From Pseudomonas sp. GR 6-02 (GTDB lineage Bacteria > Pseudomonadota > Gammaproteobacteria > Pseudomonadales > Pseudomonadaceae), in contig NZ_CP011567.1 of NCBI RefSeq assembly GCF_001655615.1, positions 2,675,001-2,739,000 of the forward strand: a stretch of DNA of 64,000 nucleotides. Reading direction: 5' to 3'. This document shows positions 1-8,159 of the stretch, piece by piece. The notes beneath the pieces are model-generated. The model made no database searches, was not told where the DNA came from, and saw nothing but the letters and a program-made list of their open reading frames with translations. The stretch's first letter is position 1; each line of letters opens with the position of its first letter. Both the position numbers and the translations under genes were made by a program.

Positions 1-214
1 TCAAGGACAGACGCCCACGATTGACATGGTGCATTCGAGCGCTGATGCGGTCGGTTTCTTCCACGCAACGCAGATCGTGAGTGGTGAATACGCTGCTGAC
101 ACCTTCGCGGATGGCATCCAGGTCATTGAGAAGGAACAACTGGTTCTTGGGAGTGAACAGCGAAGCTCTGTCAAAGAGACTGCCGCAACTCTCCGCAATG
201 ATGTTCAGGCCCAT
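1..214 (-). CDS. AraC/XylS-family regulator, N-terminal part only (cut by left window edge); candidate indole-operon activator
   Basis: An open frame read leftward from an ATG at 214 runs off the window after 71 codons. The protein begins MGLNIIAESCGS and continues with the pattern of the AraC_binding_2-type sensor domain: ...LFLLNDLDAIREGV, then HDLRC, ISARMHHV and RGRLSL. The DNA-binding helix-turn-helix would lie outside the window. An AGG ribosome-binding site sits about 7 bases before the ATG. It is divergent from the LRAT gene and the indole operon, and XylS-like boxes lie in the gap. An AraC-type regulator (iifR/indR) accompanies known indole-oxidation operons, so that role is a reasonable inference, but the C-terminus is needed to confirm the family. 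Confidence 0.68.
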   Translation of the reverse strand, partial: MGLNIIAESCGSLFDRASLFTPKNQLFLLNDLDAIREGVSSVFTTHDLRCVEETDRISARMHHVNRGRLSL

Positions 215-274
215 GGTCGCCTCACTTGCATGCACGGTTTCAAGGCATTGCTCACCGTTGTGTTACCGAGGTTT

Positions 275-309
275 TGCAGGATAAGGATAGTCACTGCATT
301 AACCGGATA
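275..309 (+). promoter_or_regulatory. Tandem XylS-like operator boxes (perfect TGCA-N6-GGATA twice)
   Basis: Two direct repeats match the known XylS/BenR half-site TGCA-N6-GGNTA exactly: 275-289 (TGCA GGATAA GGATA) and 295-309 (TGCA TTAACC GGATA). Their starts are 20 bp apart, close to two helical turns, as at the XylS-controlled Pm promoter. They lie 61 bp upstream of the AraC-type start at 214 but are oriented rightward, and no gene begins within 300 bp to the right. Autoregulation of the AraC gene is possible. Confidence 0.6.
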
Positions 310-549
310 ACCTGTGAGCATGTCTGTTTCTTTTTGTGCCCTCATCGGGGCTATCTACCTGCTCAAGCAATGGACATGCCATGCCGGGCTCCGTTTGTTC
401 GGGCGGTTGCTGAGCATTTGATTAGCTCAAAGAATCCCTCTGTGAGCATTAGGCGTCCAACGTTTTTTTTCGTTGGCGGTGTCGTGTTTTTTGCAGGATG
501 GACAATCAGGGTTTGCGAAAAGCCCTGTAGGTCAAATCAGAAACCTTTC

Positions 550-584
550 CGCATGCCGTGGACAGGTTTAGCACCCAGCGGATA
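550..584 (+). promoter_or_regulatory. Tandem XylS-like operator and promoter of the LRAT gene
   Basis: Boxes CGCA-N6-GGACA (550-564) and AGCA-N6-GGATA (570-584) are 20 bp apart. Exactly 22 bases after the second box is CAATATCGT (606-614), a likely -10 region. The same arrangement, with the same spacing and the same CAATATCGT, precedes the indole operon at 1406-1470, so the two promoters are probably driven by one activator. Confidence 0.6.
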
Positions 585-702
585 GTCCCTCTCGGGGCAG
601 ATGTTCAATATCGTATCAACGCTTCTGAATTAACTGAGGTGGGAGTGCCGTCCAGATCATTACGGGGGGCACTCCTCCACAATTCTGGTAAGGCGAAGCT
701 CG

Positions 703-1194
703 ATGAACATCTCCTTTAAATCCTCTCCAGCAGAGGAACTTCTTACCCGTCAATGGCATGACTGGGATTGGGAAGCTGGCGCAGAGGTACCTCCGGGAAG
801 CCATCTCATCACCTCACGAAATGGTTATTACCATCATGGGATTTACCTGGGCGCCTCTCAAGTCGTTCACTACTCCGGCCTTTGCGCCGGCTTGCACGCA
901 GGCCCTGTAGAAGTGCTTGCATTGCAGTGGTTTGCCTCGGGGAAACCGGTCTGGGTCCGGAGTGCCCGGCAGGTCAGATTCGAACGCGAAGAAGTGGTCC
1001 GGCGAGCGCTGTCTCGAGTGGGAGAAAATCAATACCGACTGCTGACCAACAACTGCGAACATTTCTGCAATTGGTGCCTGTACGGCGAGAGTCGCAGTGA
1101 CCAGGTGCGCAATTTCGCGGTTCATCCTTTCGCAGCACTGCGCCTGCTTCTGCAAACCGTGCCGGAACTGTTTCAGCGCACCGCCATCGTTTAG
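703..1194 (+). CDS. LRAT-domain (NlpC/P60-like) protein
   Basis: 163 aa, no signal peptide. The fold is recognised from GYYHHGIYLG (residues 41-50), a second His at 56 (VVHYSG) and NNCEHFCNW with Cys118, the His-His-Cys pattern of lecithin-retinol-acyltransferase-like (H-rev107/LRAT) thiol enzymes. Members of the superfamily are acyltransferases, phospholipases or amidases; the substrate here cannot be told. The start at 703 follows AAGGCGA. The gene is alone between the AraC-type regulator and the indole operon and carries the same tandem operator and -10 sequence as that operon, which suggests co-induction. I know of no LRAT protein with an established role in indole oxidation. Confidence 0.78.
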   Translation: MNISFKSSPAEELLTRQWHDWDWEAGAEVPPGSHLITSRNGYYHHGIYLGASQVVHYSGLCAGLHAGPVEVLALQWFASGKPVWVRSARQVRFEREEVVRRALSRVGENQYRLLTNNCEHFCNWCLYGESRSDQVRNFAVHPFAALRLLLQTVPELFQRTAIV

Positions 1195-1502
1195 TGCTTC
1201 GTTCTTGCCCTTCGAATCAATGATCACGCTGAGCAGCGTATGCATTTGATTCACGTATGAGTCGACCACCTTTTTTCTTTTTATCGTCGAGCCTATCGAG
1301 GAGCAAGGGCGGCCCTCTGCTCAGATCTGGCCCTGTTCATCTTCAGTCCACTCACACCCCTTTATTACATTTTGCACATCAGGTCCTGCCACCCTTGTAA
1401 CTTCCCGCAGGTCACGGACAGGCGTCGCATTCAGCGGATAGTCCGCACCGCGCAAGGTGCCCAATATCGTCTCCAACGTTCCTGAACCCTTGGAGATTCG
1501 AT
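1195..1502. other. 308-bp intergenic region before the indole operon
   Basis: Apart from the operator at 1406-1440 and its promoter I see no gene. An imperfect hairpin (GAGCA..GGG-CGG-CCC..TGCTC, about 1301-1322) follows a T-rich stretch near 1272-1288 and may help end transcription from the LRAT gene. Confidence 0.5.
1406..1470 (+). promoter_or_regulatory. Tandem XylS-like operator and promoter of the indole operon
   Basis: Boxes CGCA-N6-GGACA (1406-1420) and CGCA-N6-GGATA (1426-1440), 20 bp apart, are followed 22 bases later by CAATATCGT (1462-1470). The ATG of the first gene is 63 bp past the proximal box. The core CAGCGGATAGTCC and the downstream CAATATCGT are shared with the promoter at 550-614. 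Confidence 0.62.
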
Positions 1503-2747
1503 ATGAAAGGCCAGTATGTCAGCGTGCCGGTTTCGTCCGGCGGTCACTTCCAGGCTTACCTGGCGACCTCTGTCGATGGTCGCGGGCCGGGCGTGGTGCT
1601 CTGTCAGGAAATCTTCGGCGTTAACCAGGCCATGCGTGAAGTCGCTGATCTGTTGGCCGAGGAAGGTTACACCGTGCTGGTTCCGGACCTTTACTGGCGC
1701 CAGGAGCCCGGTGTCGAATTAGGTTACACCGAGGCCGACTTTGGTCGCGCCTATGAGCTGTACCAGGGTTTCGACGAGGCACTGGGCATTGATGATATCC
1801 GCGCCAGTCTGAATGCCCTGGAGACCTTGCCCCAATGCAAGCCGGGTGACCTGGGTGTTGTGGGCTATTGCCTGGGGGGCAAGTTGGCTTACCTGGCGGC
1901 TTGCCGGTTACCTGAAGTGGCTTGTGCCGTCGGTTACTACGGCGTAGGCATTGAAAACGCCTTGTCGGAAGCGGAAGGACTGCAGGGTCGCCTGGTGCTG
2001 CATATGGCTGAACAGGATCAATTCTGTCCCGCCGAGGCACGGTCCGCGATCCAGGAGGTCCTGCACGACAAGCCGGGTGTTGAGCTCTACGTTTACCTGG
2101 GGGTTGATCACGCCTTCGCTCGCCCTAACGGCCATCACTATCACAAGCCCTCAGCGCTGCTGGCTCACGAACGGACCATTGCTGCGCTACGTCGGGTGCT
2201 AGGGCCGGATTACAACCTTTCTGATCTCTGGGATGAGCACGTGCGTCACGAGTTCGATACCCGGGACGTACCTGCGACCATGGCCACCATGGTTGCTGAA
2301 CCTTACGTCAACCACATCCCGACCATGACCGGTGGGGTGGGGGCAAAAGAGTTGAGCCGCTTCTACCAGCATCACTTCGTCCATGGCAATCCCAAGGATA
2401 TGGCGCTGACTCCGCTGTCTCGCACGGTCGGTGCGTCGCAGATCGTTGATGAATTCATCATGAGCTTTACCCATGACTGCGAGATCGACTGGATGCTTCC
2501 CGGGGTGGCACCGACGGGGCGTCATGTCGAGATCCCTATGCTTGGGGTAGTCAAGTTCCGCGGTCCCAAGCTTTATCACGAACATATCTACTGGGATCAG
2601 GCCAGCGTGCTGGTACAAATCGGCCTGCTTGATCCGACCGGGTTGCCAGTGGCGGGTGTGGTGACCGCGCAAAAACTGCTCGATGAATCGCTGCCTTCCA
2701 ATACGTTAATGCCGAGCTGGGCCTCCAGCGCCGACAAGCCGGTTTAA
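1503..2747 (+). CDS. iifA: Dienelactone hydrolase / SnoaL-like fusion protein, IifA-like (3-hydroxyindolin-2-one to anthranilate step)
   Basis: 414 aa, two domains. Residues 1-230 are a dienelactone-hydrolase alpha/beta fold with Glu36 (CQEIFGVN), nucleophile Cys123 (GYCLGG), Asp172 and His203 (GVDHAF), almost the same numbering as the classical enzyme. Residues 240-400 resemble a SnoaL/NTF2-like domain. In the Acinetobacter iif pathway IifA is described as a cofactor-independent oxygenase turning 3-hydroxyindolin-2-one into anthranilate; I assign this role from gene context (SDR, indole monooxygenase and flavin reductase follow) rather than from an alignment. First gene of the operon, 10 bp before the SDR; GGAGA ribosome-binding site upstream. 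Confidence 0.72.
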   Translation: MKGQYVSVPVSSGGHFQAYLATSVDGRGPGVVLCQEIFGVNQAMREVADLLAEEGYTVLVPDLYWRQEPGVELGYTEADFGRAYELYQGFDEALGIDDIRASLNALETLPQCKPGDLGVVGYCLGGKLAYLAACRLPEVACAVGYYGVGIENALSEAEGLQGRLVLHMAEQDQFCPAEARSAIQEVLHDKPGVELYVYLGVDHAFARPNGHHYHKPSALLAHERTIAALRRVLGPDYNLSDLWDEHVRHEFDTRDVPATMATMVAEPYVNHIPTMTGGVGAKELSRFYQHHFVHGNPKDMALTPLSRTVGASQIVDEFIMSFTHDCEIDWMLPGVAPTGRHVEIPMLGVVKFRGPKLYHEHIYWDQASVLVQIGLLDPTGLPVAGVVTAQKLLDESLPSNTLMPSWASSADKPV

Positions 2748-2757
2748 GGGGGTAACC

Positions 2758-3543
2758 ATGTCTCATCTGCAGAATAAAATCGCCGTGATCAGCGGTGGCG
2801 CAACCCTGATTGGCTCCGCCGTCGCGCAGGCGCTGATGGACGCAGGCGCTAGCGTTGCGTTGTTCGATATCGACCGTGAAGCGGGTCTCAAGGTCGCGGC
2901 CGAACTCGGTGAGCGAGCCGTGTTTTTTCACCTTGACGTGACGGATGACGAACTCATTGCACATGCGGTCGAAGAGGTGCGCGCACGTTTTGGCGGCATC
3001 GATTTGCTGATCAATCTGGCCTGCACTTACAGCGACCAGGGCTTTGCCTCCAGCCGCCAGGATTGGTTGCAGGCGCTTGATGTGAACCTGGTTTCGGCAG
3101 TGGCTTTGACTCAGGCGGTGCATCAGGACCTCAAGGCCCGACGTGGCGCGATTGTGAACTTCACTTCCATCTCGGCTAAGTGTGCCCAGACCGGGCGTTG
3201 GCTCTATCCGGTATCAAAAGCCGCCATGGTGCAGCTGACTCGTTGCATGGCCATGGACCTTGCTGCGGACGGCATCCGCGTCAATTCGGTATCGCCTGGC
3301 TGGACCTGGTCGCGGGTGATCGCCGAAGTCAGTGGCGGTAACCGTGAAAAGGCTGATGCGGTCGCCGCTTCTTATCACCTGTTGGGACGACTGGGGGAAC
3401 CCCGCGAGGTGGCCAACGTAGTGGCGTTCCTGTGTTCACCCGCCGCCAGCTTCGTTACGGGCGCTGACTACGCCGTCGATGGCGGCTACTCGGTCATGGG
3501 GCCGGAACAGAACCTGCCAGCGATACCACGGCTTGCCGAGTAA
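2758..3543 (+). CDS. iifB: SDR-family dehydrogenase, IifB-like (indole-2,3-dihydrodiol dehydrogenase)
   Basis: 261 aa short-chain dehydrogenase. Visible motifs: cofactor loop GGATLIGSAVA (13-23), LDV with Asp60, NLA in place of NNAG (87-89), Ser137/Ser139 and the catalytic pair Tyr150-x3-Lys154 (YPVSK), then SPGWT. In the iif route the SDR oxidises indole-2,3-dihydrodiol to 3-hydroxyindolin-2-one. There is no antD/benD-type gene beside antABC, as expected because anthranilate dioxygenase yields catechol directly. The gene is between the DLH-SnoaL fusion and the monooxygenase; AGGGGGT ribosome-binding site before the ATG. Confidence 0.78.
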   Translation: MSHLQNKIAVISGGATLIGSAVAQALMDAGASVALFDIDREAGLKVAAELGERAVFFHLDVTDDELIAHAVEEVRARFGGIDLLINLACTYSDQGFASSRQDWLQALDVNLVSAVALTQAVHQDLKARRGAIVNFTSISAKCAQTGRWLYPVSKAAMVQLTRCMAMDLAADGIRVNSVSPGWTWSRVIAEVSGGNREKADAVAASYHLLGRLGEPREVANVVAFLCSPAASFVTGADYAVDGGYSVMGPEQNLPAIPRLAE

Positions 3544-3622
3544 CACTGAGCACTCACAAGAAACTCAGTTCGGCGACTGCCGAATGCTGCACCTGTAACC
3601 GTCGATAACCAGGAGAATAACA

Positions 3623-4861
3623 ATGCGTCGAATCGCCATCGTCGGAGCCGGTCAAGCCGGCCTGCAACTCGCACTCGGTCTGCTCGCCAAGGGCTACCAT
3701 GTGACCCTGACCACTAACCGTAACGGCGAGGACATTCGCAACGGTAAGGTGATGTCCAGCCAGTGCATGTTCAACGCCGCCCTGCAAAGCGAGCGTGATC
3801 TGGGGCTGAACTTCTGGGAAGACCAATGTCCTGCCGTTGAAGGGATTGGTCTGACCGTGCCCAACCCCGAGAATCCGAATGAGCCACTGTTCAGCTGGAG
3901 TACCCGGCTGGATCGCTACGCCCAATCCGTCGATCAGCGTCTGAAAATGCCGGTATGGCTGGACGAAGTCGCGAAGCGGGGTGGCGAGGTCATTATCCAG
4001 GATGTCGGTGTGGCCGAGTTGGAGCTTTTGTCGACCAGCCATGACCTTGTACTGCTGGCAGCAGGCAAGGGCGAAATCGTCAATCTGTTCGAAAAAGATG
4101 CCGAGCGGACTCAGTTTCAGCAACCGCAACGGGCGCTGTCATTGACCTATGTGAGGGGCATGACACCGATGTCGCCGTTTTCACGGGTCAGCTTCAACCT
4201 GATACCAGGTGTAGGCGAATACTTTGTGTTTCCTTGCCTGACGACCACTGGACCTTGCGAAATCATGGTCTTCGAAGGGATTCCGGGCGGGCCGATGGAT
4301 TGCTGGCAGGGGATCACGTCTGCCGAGCAACATCTTGAGAAAAGCCTGGAACTGGTCAATCGCTACGTACCCTGGGAAGCCGAACGCTGCCGGTCCCTGG
4401 AAATGACCGATGACAAGGGTTTCCTGTCTGGGCGCTTCACGCCGATGGTGCGCAAACCGGTGCTGACGTTGCCGTCGGGGCGCAAGGTTTTTGGCATGGC
4501 CGATGCGCTTGTGGTCAACGACCCTATTACTGGCCAGGGCTCGAACAATGCAGCCAAGTGCAGCAAGGTTTATCTGGATGCGATTGTCGCCCGTGGCGCA
4601 CAAGGCTTCAGCCCCGATTGGATGCACGAAACCTTCGAGCAGTACTGGAGCTATGCCCGGCATGTGGTCAAGTGGACCAACACCATGCTGACACCACCGC
4701 CTCAACATCTGCTCGAACTGCTTGGCGCCGCGAGTCAGTCAAAGCCGCTGGCATCGGCCATCGCCAATGGCTTCGATGATCCTCGCAACTTTGCCCCTTG
4801 GTGGTTCGACGCCCAGTCTTGCCAAGCCTTTATTCAGGAAAAGACCCGTCAGGCCGCTTGA
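3623..4861 (+). CDS. iifC: StyA-type FAD monooxygenase, indole oxygenase (IifC/IndA-like)
   Basis: 412 aa, the usual length of styrene monooxygenase oxygenase components. The N-terminus carries the FAD motif GxGxxG (Gly8-Gly13). Further family blocks are AAGKGE, FEKDAERTQFQQPQRAL, the conserved VNDPITGQGSNNA near residue 300, and RHVVKWTN. The enzyme uses reduced FAD supplied by the next gene to epoxidise or dihydroxylate the indole 2,3 bond. Styrene is an alternative substrate, but no styrene-oxide isomerase or phenylacetaldehyde dehydrogenase gene follows, while anthranilate genes do. The start is fixed by CAGGAGAATAACA before ATG. Confidence 0.85.
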   Translation: MRRIAIVGAGQAGLQLALGLLAKGYHVTLTTNRNGEDIRNGKVMSSQCMFNAALQSERDLGLNFWEDQCPAVEGIGLTVPNPENPNEPLFSWSTRLDRYAQSVDQRLKMPVWLDEVAKRGGEVIIQDVGVAELELLSTSHDLVLLAAGKGEIVNLFEKDAERTQFQQPQRALSLTYVRGMTPMSPFSRVSFNLIPGVGEYFVFPCLTTTGPCEIMVFEGIPGGPMDCWQGITSAEQHLEKSLELVNRYVPWEAERCRSLEMTDDKGFLSGRFTPMVRKPVLTLPSGRKVFGMADALVVNDPITGQGSNNAAKCSKVYLDAIVARGAQGFSPDWMHETFEQYWSYARHVVKWTNTMLTPPPQHLLELLGAASQSKPLASAIANGFDDPRNFAPWWFDAQSCQAFIQEKTRQAA

Positions 4862-4886
4862 GCCGCCATCGAGCCAGGAGTTCATC

Positions 4887-5429
4887 ATGAATGCATTTAC
4901 CGCAGAGTCTACCCAGCACGAACTGGTTAGCGCACAGGACTGTAATCCGCGCGAGTTGCGCAACCTGCTGGGGCAGTTCGCTACGGGGGTCACGGTTATC
5001 ACCACGCGTACGGCTGATGGCCGCAATGTCGGCATGACCGCTAATTCGTTTTCGTCAGTCTCGCTCGATCCTCCACTGATACTTTGGAGCATTTCTCGCA
5101 ACGCTCCGAGCCTGGTGGATTACCTGTCGTGCAGCCATTTTGCGATCAATGTTCTGGGGGCTGAACAGCACGATATTTCCGGACGTTTTGCACGCCCCGC
5201 ACCCGACAAGTTCTCCGGTGTGGCCTTCACGGCCGGGGAGGCCGGGGTACCGCTTCTCGAGGGTGTAATCGCTACGCTGGTCTGCCGCAATGTCACTCAG
5301 TACGAGGGCGGTGACCATCTGATTTTCCTTGGGCAAATCGAGCACTACCGCCACGGTGCAGGGGAACCGCTGGTGTTTCACTGCGGGCAGTATCGAGTGG
5401 CCGCAGAGCATCCCGGGTTGAGTCGATAA
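4887..5429 (+). CDS. iifD: Flavin reductase (StyB/HpaC family), IifD-like
   Basis: 180 aa flavin reductase with the family blocks LRNLLGQFATGVTVITT, GMTANSFSSVSLDPPLI and FAINVLG. It would reduce FAD with NADH and pass it to the monooxygenase encoded 25 bp upstream. The ATG at 4887 is chosen because CCAGGAG lies 8 bases before it; a longer upstream frame overlaps the monooxygenase and has no conserved sequence. Confidence 0.87.
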   Translation: MNAFTAESTQHELVSAQDCNPRELRNLLGQFATGVTVITTRTADGRNVGMTANSFSSVSLDPPLILWSISRNAPSLVDYLSCSHFAINVLGAEQHDISGRFARPAPDKFSGVAFTAGEAGVPLLEGVIATLVCRNVTQYEGGDHLIFLGQIEHYRHGAGEPLVFHCGQYRVAAEHPGLSR

Positions 5430-5472
5430 GTCAGGAGTCTTGCCTTTAGCCTTGCTGCAAGTGGAGAGCGTT

Positions 5473-6420
5473 ATGAAAACAAAAATAAAACTGCTATCGG
5501 TGTGCGTGCTGGGCTCTGGCCTCTTGGGAGTTGAACCGGCACAGGCGTATGACTTGCCGGTGGTCAATCTGGGGTTGACCAGTTTCCTCGACGGCGCTCC
5601 GCCAGCCGGACCGGGTTGGTACTTTCAGGAATACTTCCAGAACTACAGCGCTAATCGTTTTCGAGATCAAAATGGCAAGGCACTGGGTTTGCCCAAACAG
5701 GAACTGGATTATCAGGTCGCAGTGACGCAAGTCAGCTACTTTTCCGATATTCGCTTGGGTAACGCAACGCTGGGCATGAACGCCGTGCTGCCTTTTGTGA
5801 CCAGCATGGATGTTGATGACGGACTGAATAATGCGGCGATAAAGGCTCAAAGTGGTCTGGGTGATCTTCTGTTAGGCCCGATGATCCAGTTTGATCCGAT
5901 CATGGGGCCCGATGGGCCGCGTTTTGCGCACCGTATTGAATTGCAGGTCAATGTGCCGACTGGCAAATACGACAATAAGCATGGCATCAACCCCGGAGCC
6001 AACGCCTGGTCGTTTGACCCCTATTGGGCAGCTACTTATTGGTTTACCCCAAAATGGACCGCGTCGGTACGTGCTCACTATCTTTACAACGGCAAGAATG
6101 ATGATCCGGGACCGGAGTTTGGTGGCGCTGATGATATTCAAGCTGGCCAGGCCTTACATGCAAACTTTGCGACCGAGTATGCGGTGACGCCGCAGTTGCG
6201 TCTGGGTATCAACGGTTATTGGCTGAAGCAAATTACCGACACCAAAGTCGATGGCCATGAGGTTTCCGGTCGTCGCGAAAAGGTATGGGCCATTGGTCCG
6301 GGGGCGATGTATAGCTTCTCCAAGGACGATCATGTGTTTTTGAACGCGTACTTCGAACAGGACGTAGAGAACCGCCCTGACGGCAGTCGTGTGCAAGTGC
6401 GCTACGTCCATCACTTTTAA
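5473..6420 (+). CDS. Outer-membrane channel of the SphA / phenol meta-pathway family
   Basis: 315 aa with a signal peptide ending near AQA (about residue 24). The body has alternating aromatic beta-strands (WYFQEYFQNY, WSFDPYWAATYWF, WTASVRAHYLYNG) and a terminal strand ending RYVHHF, typical of outer-membrane barrels annotated COG4313/MetA-pathway. Such proteins are thought to help uptake of hydrophobic aromatics. It is the last gene of the indole operon before a strong terminator, so uptake of indole is a reasonable inference. Confidence 0.75.
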   Translation: MKTKIKLLSVCVLGSGLLGVEPAQAYDLPVVNLGLTSFLDGAPPAGPGWYFQEYFQNYSANRFRDQNGKALGLPKQELDYQVAVTQVSYFSDIRLGNATLGMNAVLPFVTSMDVDDGLNNAAIKAQSGLGDLLLGPMIQFDPIMGPDGPRFAHRIELQVNVPTGKYDNKHGINPGANAWSFDPYWAATYWFTPKWTASVRAHYLYNGKNDDPGPEFGGADDIQAGQALHANFATEYAVTPQLRLGINGYWLKQITDTKVDGHEVSGRREKVWAIGPGAMYSFSKDDHVFLNAYFEQDVENRPDGSRVQVRYVHHF

Positions 6421-6469
6421 GACCGCCGCAGTCATCGTGCTCCATCGCTTGCTATTACTTTGGTCTTCT

Positions 6470-6498
6470 GCCTGCCCTTATGGGCAGGCTTTTTTTTT
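6470..6498 (+). terminator. Rho-independent terminator of the indole operon
   Basis: Perfect stem GCCTGCCC (6470-6477) / GGGCAGGC (6482-6489) with loop TTAT, followed directly by a run of nine T. It ends only about 20 bp before the chemoreceptor start codon. Confidence 0.93.
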
Positions 6499-6519
6499 CC
6501 TTTTTGGGACCTTTCAGTC

Positions 6520-8067
6520 ATGTCCACACCTCGTACTTCCTCAGACAATGCTGTCCTGATATGTCGTACCGACCTACAGGGGCGCATTACCCACGGTAGC
6601 GATGCATTTATCAAACTTAGCGGGTATACGAGTAAGGAGTTGTTGCAACAGCCAAGTAGCCTTCTTAAACATCCTGATATGCCCCCGCAGATTTTCAGTA
6701 GCCTGTGGGGTGCACTGCTGCAAAGAAAACCCTGGATGGGACTGTTGAAGAATCAGCGCAAGGATGGCTCGACCTATTGGCTGAACGTCTACATAAAACC
6801 GGTGTTTGGCGCGGATGGGATTCAGGCCTACGGGGCCGTCTATAGCGTGCCATCGCAAACGCAAGCCGCGCGTGCAGAAAAGCTCTATTCGCGTTTGAGT
6901 GCTGGAGGTGTCGTTCTTCAGTGGGGCGCTCGTATCAATCGACTGGTGGCCTGTGCATTACCGAGCCTGCCTCTTGGATTATTGTTGTCGGCAGGTCTTT
7001 GGCTGCTGGACTCTTTTTGGGCTCAGAGCGCTGTGGTGGTGGCTGGATTAGCCGTTATGGCAGGTGTCCAGGACTGGCGGCAGAGCCGTGCCGTCAAGCA
7101 GGTTTTTATCGCCCATCCAAAAGCGTTTACCGATTCGTTGACCGCCAATATTTACAGTCATGCGCCCGGTACTGCCGCGTTGATGGAGATGGCGCTGATT
7201 GCGGAGGAAAGCCGCCTGCAAAGTGCGTTGTCGCGAATAGGGACGACCGGGGGAGTTGTCGAGCAGCGGGTGGTCGAGCTTGCCCAGTTGATCCAGGCCG
7301 AAACGCTGCGCCTGGAACGTCAACGCGATGAAACCGACTTATCGGTAACCGCTCTGAGCGAACTGGCGGCCACTATCCAGGAGGTTGCCGGTAACGTTCA
7401 GGCGACCAATCTGGCCACTCAGGAAGCGGTCAGGCTCGCCAGTCATGGCGAACAATTGTCCGGCAAGAGTCTTGATGCGATGCAGCAGCTCAGCACGTCC
7501 GTTGGGGATATTGCATTGGCGGTGCAACAACTGGCCAGTTCCACTGAGTCCATCGGCGCTATCACCAACATTATCAGTTCGATTGCCGGACAAACCAATT
7601 TGTTGGCGCTGAACGCCGCCATCGAGGCTGCTCGCGCCGGCGAAGCGGGTAGGGGGTTCAGTGTTGTCGCTGACGAGGTACGGCAACTGGCAACACGTAC
7701 CCAGCAAGCCACCCAGCAAATTCAACCGCTCTTGTTGCAACTGCGTAATGCCACCGAGCGCACCGTACAACTGACCGATGAGGGCCGAGAATTTGCGCAA
7801 CACAGCACTCGTGAAGTGGAGTCAGTGCAGGGCAATCTGGCTGGAGTGAATTTATCACTGACCCAAGTATCCTGCATGAGCATGCAGATCGCCTCTGCCA
7901 TGGAGCAGCAATCACAGGTAGTCGAGAGCTTGTCACAGCAGGTTCTGCAAGTGGCTGAGCTATCCGCGCAAAGCGTCGACAAGGCATTGGATGGTCAAAG
8001 AATTGGTGAGGACTTGAAAGCTCAGGCCGAAGCATTGCGTCATTTGGCTGAGCGTTTTGATCGTTGA
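6520..8067 (+). CDS. PAS-domain methyl-accepting chemotaxis protein (Aer-like)
   Basis: 515 aa. Residues 10-112 are a PAS domain ([38 protein letters not shown]) of the Aer-type that often binds a redox cofactor. Two hydrophobic segments at about 142-164 and 168-184 anchor it with the PAS domain in the cytoplasm, followed by the coiled-coil signalling domain with the conserved tip around 355-392 ([25 protein letters not shown]). It may sense redox change from catabolism (energy taxis) or a pathway ligand. It lies right behind the indole operon terminator and converges on antC. The ATG at 6520 is preferred because the upstream extension is encoded by the terminator. Confidence 0.87.
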   Translation: MSTPRTSSDNAVLICRTDLQGRITHGSDAFIKLSGYTSKELLQQPSSLLKHPDMPPQIFSSLWGALLQRKPWMGLLKNQRKDGSTYWLNVYIKPVFGADGIQAYGAVYSVPSQTQAARAEKLYSRLSAGGVVLQWGARINRLVACALPSLPLGLLLSAGLWLLDSFWAQSAVVVAGLAVMAGVQDWRQSRAVKQVFIAHPKAFTDSLTANIYSHAPGTAALMEMALIAEESRLQSALSRIGTTGGVVEQRVVELAQLIQAETLRLERQRDETDLSVTALSELAATIQEVAGNVQATNLATQEAVRLASHGEQLSGKSLDAMQQLSTSVGDIALAVQQLASSTESIGAITNIISSIAGQTNLLALNAAIEAARAGEAGRGFSVVADEVRQLATRTQQATQQIQPLLLQLRNATERTVQLTDEGREFAQHSTREVESVQGNLAGVNLSLTQVSCMSMQIASAMEQQSQVVESLSQQVLQVAELSAQSVDKALDGQRIGEDLKAQAEALRHLAERFDR

Positions 8068-8110
8068 TTTTTTGCGGAAGGGAGATTGGCTGCGACGTAA
8101 TCAGGCGATA

Positions 8111-8156
8111 AAAAAAACAGGGAAATATCTGGATGCTTCTCCGGATATTTCCCTGT
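8111..8156 (-). terminator. Terminator of the antABC operon
   Basis: A perfect 13-bp inverted repeat (8117-8129 and 8144-8156, arm ACAGGGAAATATC) starts 4 bp past the antC stop codon when read leftward, and the leftward transcript then enters a run of seven to eight U (8111-8117). It also lies downstream of the convergent chemoreceptor gene. Confidence 0.9.
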
Positions 8157-8159
8157 TGC

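Larger units (their letters stand above)
215..702. other. 488-bp intergenic regulatory region
   Basis: I see no convincing gene here; open frames in it lack family features. It holds two pairs of XylS-like boxes (275-309 and 550-584) and an inverted repeat CCAACG/CGTTGG at 457-476 with eight T in the loop. The region divides the AraC-type gene (leftward) from the LRAT gene (rightward). Confidence 0.6.

Noticed and set aside
457..476. Terminator with eight T
   Set aside because: The T run lies in the loop, not after the stem, so it does not fit a rho-independent terminator.
226..585. 119-codon open frame in the regulatory region
   Set aside because: Composition is odd (many Cys, Phe, His), no family motifs, and it would cover the operator boxes.
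3623..5429. Styrene degradation (styAB)
   Set aside because: The enzymes belong to that family, but there is no isomerase or phenylacetaldehyde dehydrogenase gene, while indole-type partners and antABC are present.
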